Assembly: GCA_003157775.1 (NCBI GenBank)
Contig: PMKP01000221.1
Location: 1-42,399, forward strand
Reading direction: 5' to 3'
Length of the DNA stretch: 42,399 nt
Origin: Myxococcales bacterium
Lineage (GTDB): Bacteria; Myxococcota_A; Polyangia; Fen-1088
Shown in pieces: positions 1 through 10,611 of the stretch. A model generated the notes under the pieces. It was not told the origin of the DNA. It ran no database searches and saw only the letters and a list, made by a program, of their open reading frames with translations. The position numbers and the translations under genes were made by a program. How positions within the stretch are numbered: the stretch's first letter is position 1; each line of letters begins with the position of its first letter.

Positions 1-795
1 CTGTCGCCCGTGGATCGCGGCATTCTGGCGCTGGTCACGCCCTTGCAGTCACGCATGGCTCGGCTGGCCCGCAGCATCGGTCACGCCGCCGGCCAGTACG
101 TCGATCTCGTGCACGTGCGCGCCGAGAACGAGGCCTTGCGCGACGAAAACGGCCGCCTGCGCGCCGAGCTGCTCGAGGCCAAGCGCGGCGCCGCTGAGAG
201 CGTGCGCTTCCAGAGACTGCTCGGCCTGCGCAACGCGGTTACCGCGGAGACCCTGGTGGCGCGGGTCATCGCCATCGACGTCTCGCCCTACTTCCGCGTG
301 GCGCGCATCCAGCTCGACCGCGGGGAAGGCCTGGTCAGCCGAGGCATGCCGGTCATCACGCCCGACGGTGTGGTGGGTCGGATCAACCGCGTCGCAGGCG
401 ACACCTCGGACATCCTGCTTTCGGTGGATCCGCGCTCGGCCATCGACGTGGTGCTGCCGCGCACCGGCGGTCGCGGCATTCTGCGCGGCAAGCCCGGCGA
501 GAATGGCTACCGCTGCGCCATCGAATACCTGATGCAGGGCGAGCAGGCCAGGGAGGGCGACCTGGTAGTCACCAGCGGCCTGGCCGGTTTTCCGCGCGAT
601 CTTCCGGTGGGCAAGGTCAGCCGAGTCACCCGCAACTCGGCCGGGCTGTCGCAGGAACTGGAGGTTTCGCCCGACGTGGACTTCGCGCGCCTCTCCGAGG
701 TGCTGGTCGTGGTGGCGCCCGCGCCGCCCGCTGACCCTGAAGCGAGCACGCACAAACCCCTGGTCCCCAGCCACGGATTGGGGGTGTATCGCTAA
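1..795 (+). CDS. mreC: Rod shape-determining protein MreC (5' end runs off the window)
   Basis: Frame open to the window edge (LSPVDRGILALVTPLQSRMARL...); MreC-like coiled coil and beta domain (RVIAIDVSPYFRVARIQLDRGEGLVSRGMPVITPDGVVGRI); followed by mreD, PBP2 and rodA. Confidence 0.93.
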   Translation: MSPVDRGILALVTPLQSRMARLARSIGHAAGQYVDLVHVRAENEALRDENGRLRAELLEAKRGAAESVRFQRLLGLRNAVTAETLVARVIAIDVSPYFRVARIQLDRGEGLVSRGMPVITPDGVVGRINRVAGDTSDILLSVDPRSAIDVVLPRTGGRGILRGKPGENGYRCAIEYLMQGEQAREGDLVVTSGLAGFPRDLPVGKVSRVTRNSAGLSQELEVSPDVDFARLSEVLVVVAPAPPADPEASTHKPLVPSHGLGVYR

Positions 796-1349
796 TGCGC
801 TCTCTCGCCACCCTGATCGTCGGCCTGCTGCTGCTACTGCTGCAGTCAACGGTGATGGAATTCGCTCCCGTGCACTTGGTAACGCCGACCCTGGGCCTGC
901 TCACCGTGCTCTATATCGGCCTGTCGCCGCTCAAGTGGGCGCCGGGCGCGGCCGCGCTGGTTGGGCTGTCGCTGGGCTATCTCTTCGACCTGGTGTCAGG
1001 GGCGCCACGCGGAGTCCACGCCTTCGTCTTTCTGGTGATGGCACTCTTTGCTCGCGTCCTGGCTTCGCGCCTCGCGGTGCGAGGCGTGGTACTCAAGGCG
1101 GCGGCGGCCTTCGTGGCCAGCCTGCTCTCCGCCGTGCTTATCGTCGTGGTGCGCGCCCAGGTCAGCCCAGAAACCGGCTACGGCGGTCTCCGCCTGGCAC
1201 CACTGGAAGCCCTGCTCACGGCAGTTTTTGGACCGCCCGTGCTGTGGTTGCTAGGACGTCTCGACGGCCGCCTGGACCCGGCGCTGCTGCGGGTCGGGCT
1301 GTCGCGCCGACGTGCGCGCGCGCTGGGGTCAGGACTGCCACCGCGGTAA
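795..1349 (+). CDS. mreD: Rod shape-determining protein MreD
   Basis: Small hydrophobic multi-TM protein overlapping the mreC stop; classical mreC-mreD-PBP2-rodA order. Confidence 0.85.
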   Translation: MRSLATLIVGLLLLLLQSTVMEFAPVHLVTPTLGLLTVLYIGLSPLKWAPGAAALVGLSLGYLFDLVSGAPRGVHAFVFLVMALFARVLASRLAVRGVVLKAAAAFVASLLSAVLIVVVRAQVSPETGYGGLRLAPLEALLTAVFGPPVLWLLGRLDGRLDPALLRVGLSRRRARALGSGLPPR

Positions 1350-1358
1350 TCCCCAGTC

Positions 1359-3407
1359 ATGGATATCGCCGGCCAAGATGCAGAACTTCCTGAGATCCGG
1401 CACCGGGCGCGCTACCTGTCCGCCTTGGTGGGCCTGTTGTTCTTAGGCCTGGCCGCGCGACTTTTCTACCTTCAGATCGTTGAAGGCGACAGTTACTACC
1501 GCATGACGGCTGATAGCATCGTGCGCACCGCGGTCCTCCCTGCGGTCCGCGGCCAGATCCGCGACCACAAGGGCCGCGTGCTAGCCACCATGGTTCCCTC
1601 CTACGATGTTCAGGTGCTGCCCTCCCAGCTCACCCACGAAGCCTACCTGCGCTTGCGCGAGATCCTCGGCCCCGATGTGGAAGGCGTGCCGACCTGGGAA
1701 GCCATTTCCGAAGAGGCGCAAAAAGGCAAAGATCGCACCATGGTAGCGGCCGAGGACATCAAGCGCGAGGTGATGGCCCAACTCGAAACCGCGCTCGACA
1801 AGCCCGGCATCAAGGTGGTGGCAGTGCTCCGACGCCACTACCCCTTCGGCACGCTGGCCAGCCACGCCATCGGCTACATGAACGAGGTTTCGGCCGAGGA
1901 GCTGCGCACGCGCAAGGACGATGGGTACAGCTCGGGTGATTCCGTGGGCCGCACCGGTGTCGAACGCCAGTGGGAGCCCTATTTGCGCGGCCAGAAGGGC
2001 TTTGAACGGATGGTGGTCAACCGGCGCGGTCTGCGCCGCACCGACGTGCGCATCGCCGATTTGGTGGATGGACCCATCAGTCAGACACCGGTGCCCGGCA
2101 ACAACCTGGTGCTGAGCTTGGATATGGACCTGCAGCGCATCGTCGAACGCGCGTTGCGCGGCTCGCCGGCCGCGGCCGCCGTGGTTCTCGACGTGGAAAC
2201 CGGCCGCATCCTGGCGCTAGCGTCCAAGCCCAGTCTAGACCCAAACTTGATGTCGCGTGGCCTCTCCCCGGAAGCGGTATCGCGCATCCTGAGCGATCGA
2301 TTGCGCCCTTTCCGAGACAAGGCTCTGGCTGACACCTACAACCCCGGCTCGACCTTCAAAGCCGTCACCGCCTCCACCGCTCTGGAAGAAAAGCTCATCA
2401 CTCCCGAGGACAAAGTGCGCTGTGCTGGCTACATCCAGGTGGGCCGGCGCCGCTTCCGCTGCTCCAAGGTGCACAAGACGGTCAACCTGCACGATGCCAT
2501 CGTGCAAAGCTGCAACGTCTTCTTCTACGACCTGGGCGCGCGGCCGGGCATGATGAATCGCATGGCCAAGTTTGCCAACGAGTTCGGGCTCGGCGCACCC
2601 TCGGGCCTAGGACTCAACAACGAGCAGGCCGGCTTTGTGCCCACGGAGGACTGGCACCGAGCCCAGGACAGCCGCGGCGGCAAGAGCGAAGGCTTCATGA
2701 TTGGGCACGCGCTCAATACCGCCATTGGCGAGGGCGCCACGCGCGTCACCGCGCTCCAGATGGCGCTCGCCTACGCCGCCATCGCCAACGGCGGCAAGCT
2801 GTGGTTGCCACAAATCGTGGAACGGGTGGAATCGCCGGATGGTAAGGTGGTCGAGGAGTTTCCCCCGCGCGTCCGCCGGGACCTGGCCGTGTCAGCCGAA
2901 TCGCTGGCCATCATCCGCAGCGGGCTGTACGGTGTCGTCAACGATTCCAAGGGGACGGCCTACAAGGCGCGATCACACCACATCGAGGTCGCCGGCAAGA
3001 CCGGGACCGCGCAGGTCTACCGAGGCGGGCGGGTCGGCAAGGACGATCCTCCCCTGCCCTACGAGCGCGTCGACCATGCCTGGTTCGTGGGCTATGCCCC
3101 AGCCGCCAAGCCCCGCATCGCCTTCGCCGTGTTCGTCGAACACGGCGGACACGGCGGCGCAGTGGCGGCGCCGGTGGCCATGGAGATTGTCGACAATTAC
3201 TTCGAAAGCGTCGCACCGCCAGAAGATCGGTCACCGCCCCGTCTGGCGCGCCACGCGGGGTACGGCCCGGCCAAGGGAGACTCTCGCCTGCCCTCCACCG
3301 TCGGCGAGTCGCGGCCCGATCCTCTGCCTGTCCCGGGCTCGCCGAAGCCGCCTGCGAGAAATGACCCTGCTCTACCACCGGACTCAGTCCGCAAGGAGAA
3401 TCGCTAG
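1359..3407 (+). CDS. mrdA: Penicillin-binding protein 2 (peptidoglycan DD-transpeptidase)
   Basis: Short TM N-terminus, NPGSTFKAVTA active-site SxxK motif (STFK), late KTGTAQ motif. Confidence 0.95.
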   Translation: MDIAGQDAELPEIRHRARYLSALVGLLFLGLAARLFYLQIVEGDSYYRMTADSIVRTAVLPAVRGQIRDHKGRVLATMVPSYDVQVLPSQLTHEAYLRLREILGPDVEGVPTWEAISEEAQKGKDRTMVAAEDIKREVMAQLETALDKPGIKVVAVLRRHYPFGTLASHAIGYMNEVSAEELRTRKDDGYSSGDSVGRTGVERQWEPYLRGQKGFERMVVNRRGLRRTDVRIADLVDGPISQTPVPGNNLVLSLDMDLQRIVERALRGSPAAAAVVLDVETGRILALASKPSLDPNLMSRGLSPEAVSRILSDRLRPFRDKALADTYNPGSTFKAVTASTALEEKLITPEDKVRCAGYIQVGRRRFRCSKVHKTVNLHDAIVQSCNVFFYDLGARPGMMNRMAKFANEFGLGAPSGLGLNNEQAGFVPTEDWHRAQDSRGGKSEGFMIGHALNTAIGEGATRVTALQMALAYAAIANGGKLWLPQIVERVESPDGKVVEEFPPRVRRDLAVSAESLAIIRSGLYGVVNDSKGTAYKARSHHIEVAGKTGTAQVYRGGRVGKDDPPLPYERVDHAWFVGYAPAAKPRIAFAVFVEHGGHGGAVAAPVAMEIVDNYFESVAPPEDRSPPRLARHAGYGPAKGDSRLPSTVGESRPDPLPVPGSPKPPARNDPALPPDSVRKENR

Positions 3408-4507
3408 TGCCGCGAGTCGTCTCCTGGCGCAAACTGCGCTTCCGCTTCGACTGGATGCTCACCGTGGCCACCCTGGTGTGCATCTCGCTCGGGCTGCTCA
3501 ACTTGTGGAGCGCCGTGCTCGAGCGCCAGTTTCACCTGTTCGCGCAGCAGCTCTCTTGGGCCGCGGTTGGCGGTCTGCTGTTTCTGGCGGTGGCCAGTTT
3601 CGACTACCGGGTCATTGCGCGAATGGGCTACGTGCTCTACGGCATCGGCATCGCGTTGCTGGGGACCGTGCTCATTCACGGAAAGATGGTGGGCGGTTCG
3701 CGGCGCTGGTTCGATCTGGGCGCCTTTCACCTGCAGCCATCCGAGCTCATGAAAGTTCTTACCATCATCGCTCTGGCCAAGTACGTGCACGAGACCCCTG
3801 CGCTCGACGGGCGGACCCTGCGCCACATCTTGGTGCCCATCTTTCTCGCCGGCCTACCCTTCCTCCTCATCGCTGCGGAACCAGATCTGGGCACCGCCCT
3901 CATCGTCGTGCTGATCTTCGCCACTGTCATGCTGACCGCGCGCCTCCGCCTCAAGACCATGGCCGGGATCGTCCTGGTGGCGGCGCTGGCCGCCACGCCC
4001 TTGTGGGAATACGCCCTGCACGACTATCAGCGCAACCGCATCCTGGCCTTCATCAACCCAGCGGTCGACCCTGCCACGGCGTGGCAACCACGCCAAGCCA
4101 TGAATGCCGTGGGTTCGGGACGGCTCATCGGCAAGGGATTCTTGCAGGGGACGCAGATTCGGCTGCGCTCACTGCCGGCGCTGTGGACCGACTTCCCGTT
4201 TGCCGTGTGGGCCGAGGAATGGGGCTTTCTCGGTTGCATGGTCGTCTTGCTCGCCTATGCCCTGCTCGCCCTTTGGGTGATCAAGATTGGGCGCGAGGCC
4301 CGCGATCGATTCGGCATCACGGTCTGCGTGGGCGTGGCGGCCATGCTCTCGTGGCAGGTGGTCGTCAACATCGGCATGGTGACCGGCCTTCTGCCGGTGG
4401 TCGGCGTCACCCTGCCCCTGCTGAGCTACGGCGGATCGAGCGCACTCACCGTCATGTTGGCGCTGGGCTTGGTGATGAACGTGTCGGTGCGACGGTTCGC
4501 GTACTAG
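3407..4507 (+). CDS. rodA: Rod shape-determining protein RodA (SEDS glycosyltransferase)
   Basis: SEDS signatures (KMVGGSRRWFDLGAFHLQPSELMK, LPLLSYGGSSALTVMLALGLVMNVSVRR); GTG start overlaps the PBP2 TAG stop. Confidence 0.95.
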   Translation: MPRVVSWRKLRFRFDWMLTVATLVCISLGLLNLWSAVLERQFHLFAQQLSWAAVGGLLFLAVASFDYRVIARMGYVLYGIGIALLGTVLIHGKMVGGSRRWFDLGAFHLQPSELMKVLTIIALAKYVHETPALDGRTLRHILVPIFLAGLPFLLIAAEPDLGTALIVVLIFATVMLTARLRLKTMAGIVLVAALAATPLWEYALHDYQRNRILAFINPAVDPATAWQPRQAMNAVGSGRLIGKGFLQGTQIRLRSLPALWTDFPFAVWAEEWGFLGCMVVLLAYALLALWVIKIGREARDRFGITVCVGVAAMLSWQVVVNIGMVTGLLPVVGVTLPLLSYGGSSALTVMLALGLVMNVSVRRFAY

Positions 4508-4528
4508 CGTTGTGGCGATAAGCAGCGA

Positions 4529-5635
4529 TCAGATCTGCGTCTTCAATTTGCGTCGCTCCGCACGCCGCTCGATGGCCAGGTCGATGAGGCGCGCGATCAG
4601 CTCTTTCTGCGACACGCCCGATGCCTCCCACATCTTGGGGTACATGCTAATGGCGGTGAAGCCTGGGATGGTGTTGACCTCGTTTACGTAGAGCGTGCTC
4701 GACTGCCGGTCGAGGAAAAAATCTACCCGCGCCATACCTGCCAGCTCCAAGCAGCGGAAGGTCTCCACCGCCAGTTTGCGTACCCGTAGGGTCAGTTCAG
4801 GTGGAAGGTCGGCCGCGATCTTGGCGTCCGCGCCGTCCGCGTCCACGTACTTGGCGTTGTAAGAATAGAAGCCATCTCTGTGATGAACTATGATCTCCGC
4901 CGGCACGGAGGCCTGGGGCTCGTCGTTGCCCAGCACCGCGCACTCGATCTCGCGGGCATTGACCGCCGCCTCCACCAGGACCTTGCTGTCGAACCCCAGC
5001 GCGGCTCGCAGCGCCGGTTCCAGCTCGGCGGCGGACTTGACCTTGCTGACACCGACCGACGATCCGGCGTTGGCCGGCTTCACGAACACTGGAAAACCCA
5101 GCTCCGAGGCGTACGCCAGCGCAGCCGCGCGGTTTCGGGAGAATTCGCGCGCGCTGACTAGTCGCCAGGGCACGACCAGGATCCCGGCCTGCGCCAAGAG
5201 GCGCTTGGCCACGTCCTTGTCCATGCCGATGGCCGAGCCGAGCGTCCCCGGCCCGACGTAGGCGATGTCGGCCAACTCCAGCAGACCTTGCACGGTTCCA
5301 TCCTCGCCGTAGGTTCCGTGCAAGACCGGGAACACCACGTCGTCGTGGCGAAGCAAGGCACGCGGCGTGGTCACCGCCCCGCCGCTGTCGGGATAAACCG
5401 GCACTTGCAACGCGCGCCCTACTGCCTTCAGGCTGAGGGTGCGCGGATCACCTGTGGCGCCCAGCAGGGTCTGTTCAGCCTCAGGCCGCCAGCGGCCCTG
5501 CTTGTCGATGCCGATCAGAACCGGTTCGAAACGTTCGCGGTCGAGTGCGACGAAGACGTTGCGGGCCGACAGCAGCGACACCTCGTGCTCCGCCGATCGG
5601 CCACCAAAGAGAATGATGACGCGGGTCTTGTTCAC
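4529..5635 (-). CDS. ddl: D-alanine--D-alanine ligase
   Basis: ATP-grasp Ddl motifs: VIILFGGRSAEHEVSLLSA, VFPVLHGTYGEDGTVQGLLELADIAYVGPG, YVNEVNTIPGFTAISMYPKMW. Confidence 0.96.
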   Translation of the reverse strand: MNKTRVIILFGGRSAEHEVSLLSARNVFVALDRERFEPVLIGIDKQGRWRPEAEQTLLGATGDPRTLSLKAVGRALQVPVYPDSGGAVTTPRALLRHDDVVFPVLHGTYGEDGTVQGLLELADIAYVGPGTLGSAIGMDKDVAKRLLAQAGILVVPWRLVSAREFSRNRAAALAYASELGFPVFVKPANAGSSVGVSKVKSAAELEPALRAALGFDSKVLVEAAVNAREIECAVLGNDEPQASVPAEIIVHHRDGFYSYNAKYVDADGADAKIAADLPPELTLRVRKLAVETFRCLELAGMARVDFFLDRQSSTLYVNEVNTIPGFTAISMYPKMWEASGVSQKELIARLIDLAIERRAERRKLKTQI

Positions 5636-5673
5636 GGCCTGACCCTACTACCCGTCGCCGTTCGCCGCCAGAT

Positions 5674-7764
<2,091 letters not shown>

Positions 7765-7796
7765 GAGAGTGCTCAGCAAGAACGCCAGCACGACCT

Positions 7797-9134
7797 CTAC
7801 GCCCTTCCGCGCATCAGCCGTTTGACCGTGCCCGAAAGCGCAAACAGCGCCGCGCCGGCAATCAGTGTGACTACCACGAACATCAGGAAAAAGTCTGCCT
7901 GGCCGCCCAGAATGCGAAACACCTCGCCGCGCTCGACCTTTTCCACCTGTCCGGCCAGGATGCCGGCGCAGCGATCGGAGACGAAGAAGGCCAAGAACCA
8001 AATGCCCATCATGAGTGAGGCGAAGCGCGCTGGCGCCAGCTTGGTCACCATGGAAAGCCCGACCGGCGAAAGGCACAGCTCGCCGCAGGTCTGCAACACG
8101 TAAGTCGCAATCAACCACAGCGGGCTCACGCGAACCCCGGCGTCGGAAAGGCGCGCAGCCACCACCATGATGGCGAAGCCTGCGCTGACCAGGAACAAAC
8201 CGGTGGCGAACTTGACCGGCGTGCTCGGCTCGCGACCGCGCGCTGCCAGCCGGCCCCACATCCAGGCAAACACCGGCGCCAACACGATGATGGCAACCGG
8301 ATTCACTGACTGGAAGTAGGGGGCAAGGAAGTCAATGCCGAGAAAGTGCCGCCCGGTGCGCTCCTCGGCGAAGAAATTCATGGACGAGCCCGCCTGCTCG
8401 AAGGCGATCCAGAAGAAAATATTGAAGAAGGCCAGGATGGCGATGGTGGCAATGCCGCGCCGGTCGTCAGACGAAAGCGGCTGACGGGCCGGCCCGTCCC
8501 GCGCAGGGGCTCGACCGGCGGGTACGTCGCCAATGCCGGGCAGGTAGCGCTTCTTGAAGACGAGGTAGGTCACTAGGCCCGCCACCATGCCCACCCCGGC
8601 CGCGCCAAAGCCCCAGTGCCAGCCGAAGCGTTCGCTCTTGGCCAAGTAACCGCAAATGATGGGCCCCAGCGCGGCTCCGGTGTTGATCCCCATGTAGAAG
8701 ATGGTGAAGGCCGAATCGCGACGGCGGTCGCCGGGTCGGTAGAGCTGCCCCACCATGGTCGAGATGTTGGACTTGAAGAATCCAGTTCCGAGAATGATGA
8801 GCGCCAGCCCGAGAAAGAACGTCGGCCGGGCGGGCACCGCCAGGCAGAAGTGGCCCGAGGCGATCACGATGCCGCCAATGATGAGGGCACGGTGGGTGCC
8901 CAAGAACCGATCCGCCAGGTAGCCGCCGAAGAGAGGGGTCAGGTAAACCAGCCCCGTGTACCAGCCGTAGAGATTGGCGGCCTCTTGCTTGGACCAACCG
9001 AATCCGCCCGCCGTGCTGACCAGGAACAACACCAAGAATGCCCGCATCCCGTAGTAGGAGAATCTCTCCCACATCTCGACCCCGAAAAGTAGGAAGAGCC
9101 CGGGCGGCTGCTTGGAGGTGCTTTTCTCCAGCAA
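7797..9134 (-). CDS. POT/PTR family proton-dependent oligopeptide MFS transporter
   Basis: FGVEMWERFSYYGMRAFLVLFL, GGYLADRFLGTHRALIIGG and FYMGINTGAALGPIICGYLA are characteristic POT motifs. Confidence 0.93.
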   Translation of the reverse strand: MLEKSTSKQPPGLFLLFGVEMWERFSYYGMRAFLVLFLVSTAGGFGWSKQEAANLYGWYTGLVYLTPLFGGYLADRFLGTHRALIIGGIVIASGHFCLAVPARPTFFLGLALIILGTGFFKSNISTMVGQLYRPGDRRRDSAFTIFYMGINTGAALGPIICGYLAKSERFGWHWGFGAAGVGMVAGLVTYLVFKKRYLPGIGDVPAGRAPARDGPARQPLSSDDRRGIATIAILAFFNIFFWIAFEQAGSSMNFFAEERTGRHFLGIDFLAPYFQSVNPVAIIVLAPVFAWMWGRLAARGREPSTPVKFATGLFLVSAGFAIMVVAARLSDAGVRVSPLWLIATYVLQTCGELCLSPVGLSMVTKLAPARFASLMMGIWFLAFFVSDRCAGILAGQVEKVERGEVFRILGGQADFFLMFVVVTLIAGAALFALSGTVKRLMRGRA

Positions 9135-9135
9135 G

Positions 9136-10504
9136 TTACACGCCCAGAATCAGGATCAGGCGCACGTCCTTAGTGCCCAGGCCGTTGCCCACGTCCAGGC
9201 CCACCAGAGGTATGGCCACGGTCCGCAAAAAGAAGCGCAGACCCGCGCCGGCCGAGCTATGCAAATCTTGCCCCACCTGGAACCCCTGGTGGAGCAAACT
9301 GGGTGGCAGAAACTGGCGGCCATCGGATCGGAGGTCGTAGGTGTCGCCGGTCTTGGCTGGAAGTTTGCGATACCAGATGGCCGCGGCGTCGTTGAAGACC
9401 AAGCCGCGAACGTCAACACCCCACAGCGAAAAGAGGGGGAAGTGGTACTCGACCTGGGTACGCAGGTGCGTGTCGCCTTGGAACTGTCGATAGAGATAGC
9501 CGCGCAGATTGGTGCCGCCGGCCGAATTCTCCGCCCACAGCGGCAAATTGTCGCCCGCATTGGCGCCTGCGCGCATGATCAAGTTGTGGCGGCGAAAGAA
9601 GCGAATCCCATGCTCGTACCCAACACCGGCCTTCCAGTAGTTGGTCTTGTCGTCGCTACCCCACCGGGTACCCCCAACCTCCAGGGAAAAGCCCAGCGCA
9701 TTGCCGTACATGACCGCTTGCTGGCGGGCGCGAAAATCGAAGGTCACGTTGGCGGTGGCGGCGCCCCGCCGTGCGCTTTCCGCGGCTTTCGGCAGAATGA
9801 TGCCGGTGTCTTGCACATAACTGTCGTCGGTATTGGCGCCTGACCACATCACGTCGTTCTGATCAAGCATCCATCCCACCGAGGTACGGACCCTGCGGAA
9901 CCAGGCCACACCCACGTTGATCTCACCGCCGTAGGTGCGCAGCTTGGTGTTGCGCAGAGCCGCCAGGGGCATGTCGGGCTGGTTGCTGTATTCGGGAATG
10001 ATCTGCAGTTGGAACTTCCCCTTGACGGTGAAAAAGATCCACGATCCCCACACCGCCGGGTCCTCGTAGGCCACCAAAGCGCCTGAATCGACATTGGAGA
10101 TGGCGCCCCCCGATGACCCCGCGCTTGCCTCTGCCAAAGAGGTTGCCGTGGCCGACGACCGCCCCGCCCGAAATATTGCCCGGCGAATAGGAGAAGGTGG
10201 GCAGCGGCGCCCAGGGGAATTTCTCCTTGACCACGATGTTGACGCGCACGCCGTCCTGGTGCGGCTCCCAATAGACATTCACGTCCGCAAACAACCCGGA
10301 GGTGTGCAGCCGCTCGCGTACCATGTCCAGCGTATCCGGCTGCAAGAGTTGGCCGATGGAGATGCCGGCAATGGAGCGGATGGTTTCCTCGTTGGTGCGA
10401 ACCGCGTTCTGAACCCGAACGTCGGTGATGACCTCGTCCATTGCCCACGCCTGCGCGGCGGTCAGGCTGACCGCAAGCGCGGCGAGACAAACTAGGAAGC
10501 GCAT
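9136..10504 (-). pseudogene. BamA/TamA-like outer-membrane protein with POTRA-like N-terminus, split by a +1 frameshift at a C6/G6 run (10106-10111); pseudogene or assembly error
   Basis: N-terminal part in ORF 9923..10504 (signal peptide, ITDVRVQNAVRTNEETIRSIAGISIGQLL...GNLFGRGKRGVIGG). The barrel continues in ORF 9136..10278 (GGAISNVDSGALVAYEDPAVWGS...). Removing one G restores ...GVIGGAISNVDSG.... Confidence 0.85.
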
Positions 10505-10611
10505 GCGGCCGCCATCTTATCACCGTCCGAGCCGTTCCTTTGCTTCCGCCGTACGAAATCCCACGCTCGGAGTTGTGCCCATCGCGGTTGCCGAGTAGCT
10601 TACTTCCGCCG

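Noticed and set aside
49-849. 266-aa minus-strand ORF opposite mreC
   Set aside because: Antisense shadow of mreC with no recognisable domain.
2701-4521. 606-aa plus-strand ORF overlapping PBP2 and RodA
   Set aside because: Out-of-frame shadow ORF in high-GC DNA; composition dominated by Arg/Pro/Ser/His and overlaps two confidently identified genes.
7765-8259. N-terminal extension of the peptidase ORF (MGPAGSARSRAEH...)
   Set aside because: Overlaps the POT transporter 3' end out of frame; the natural start MATSISTRKEPG at 7764 fits family N-termini.
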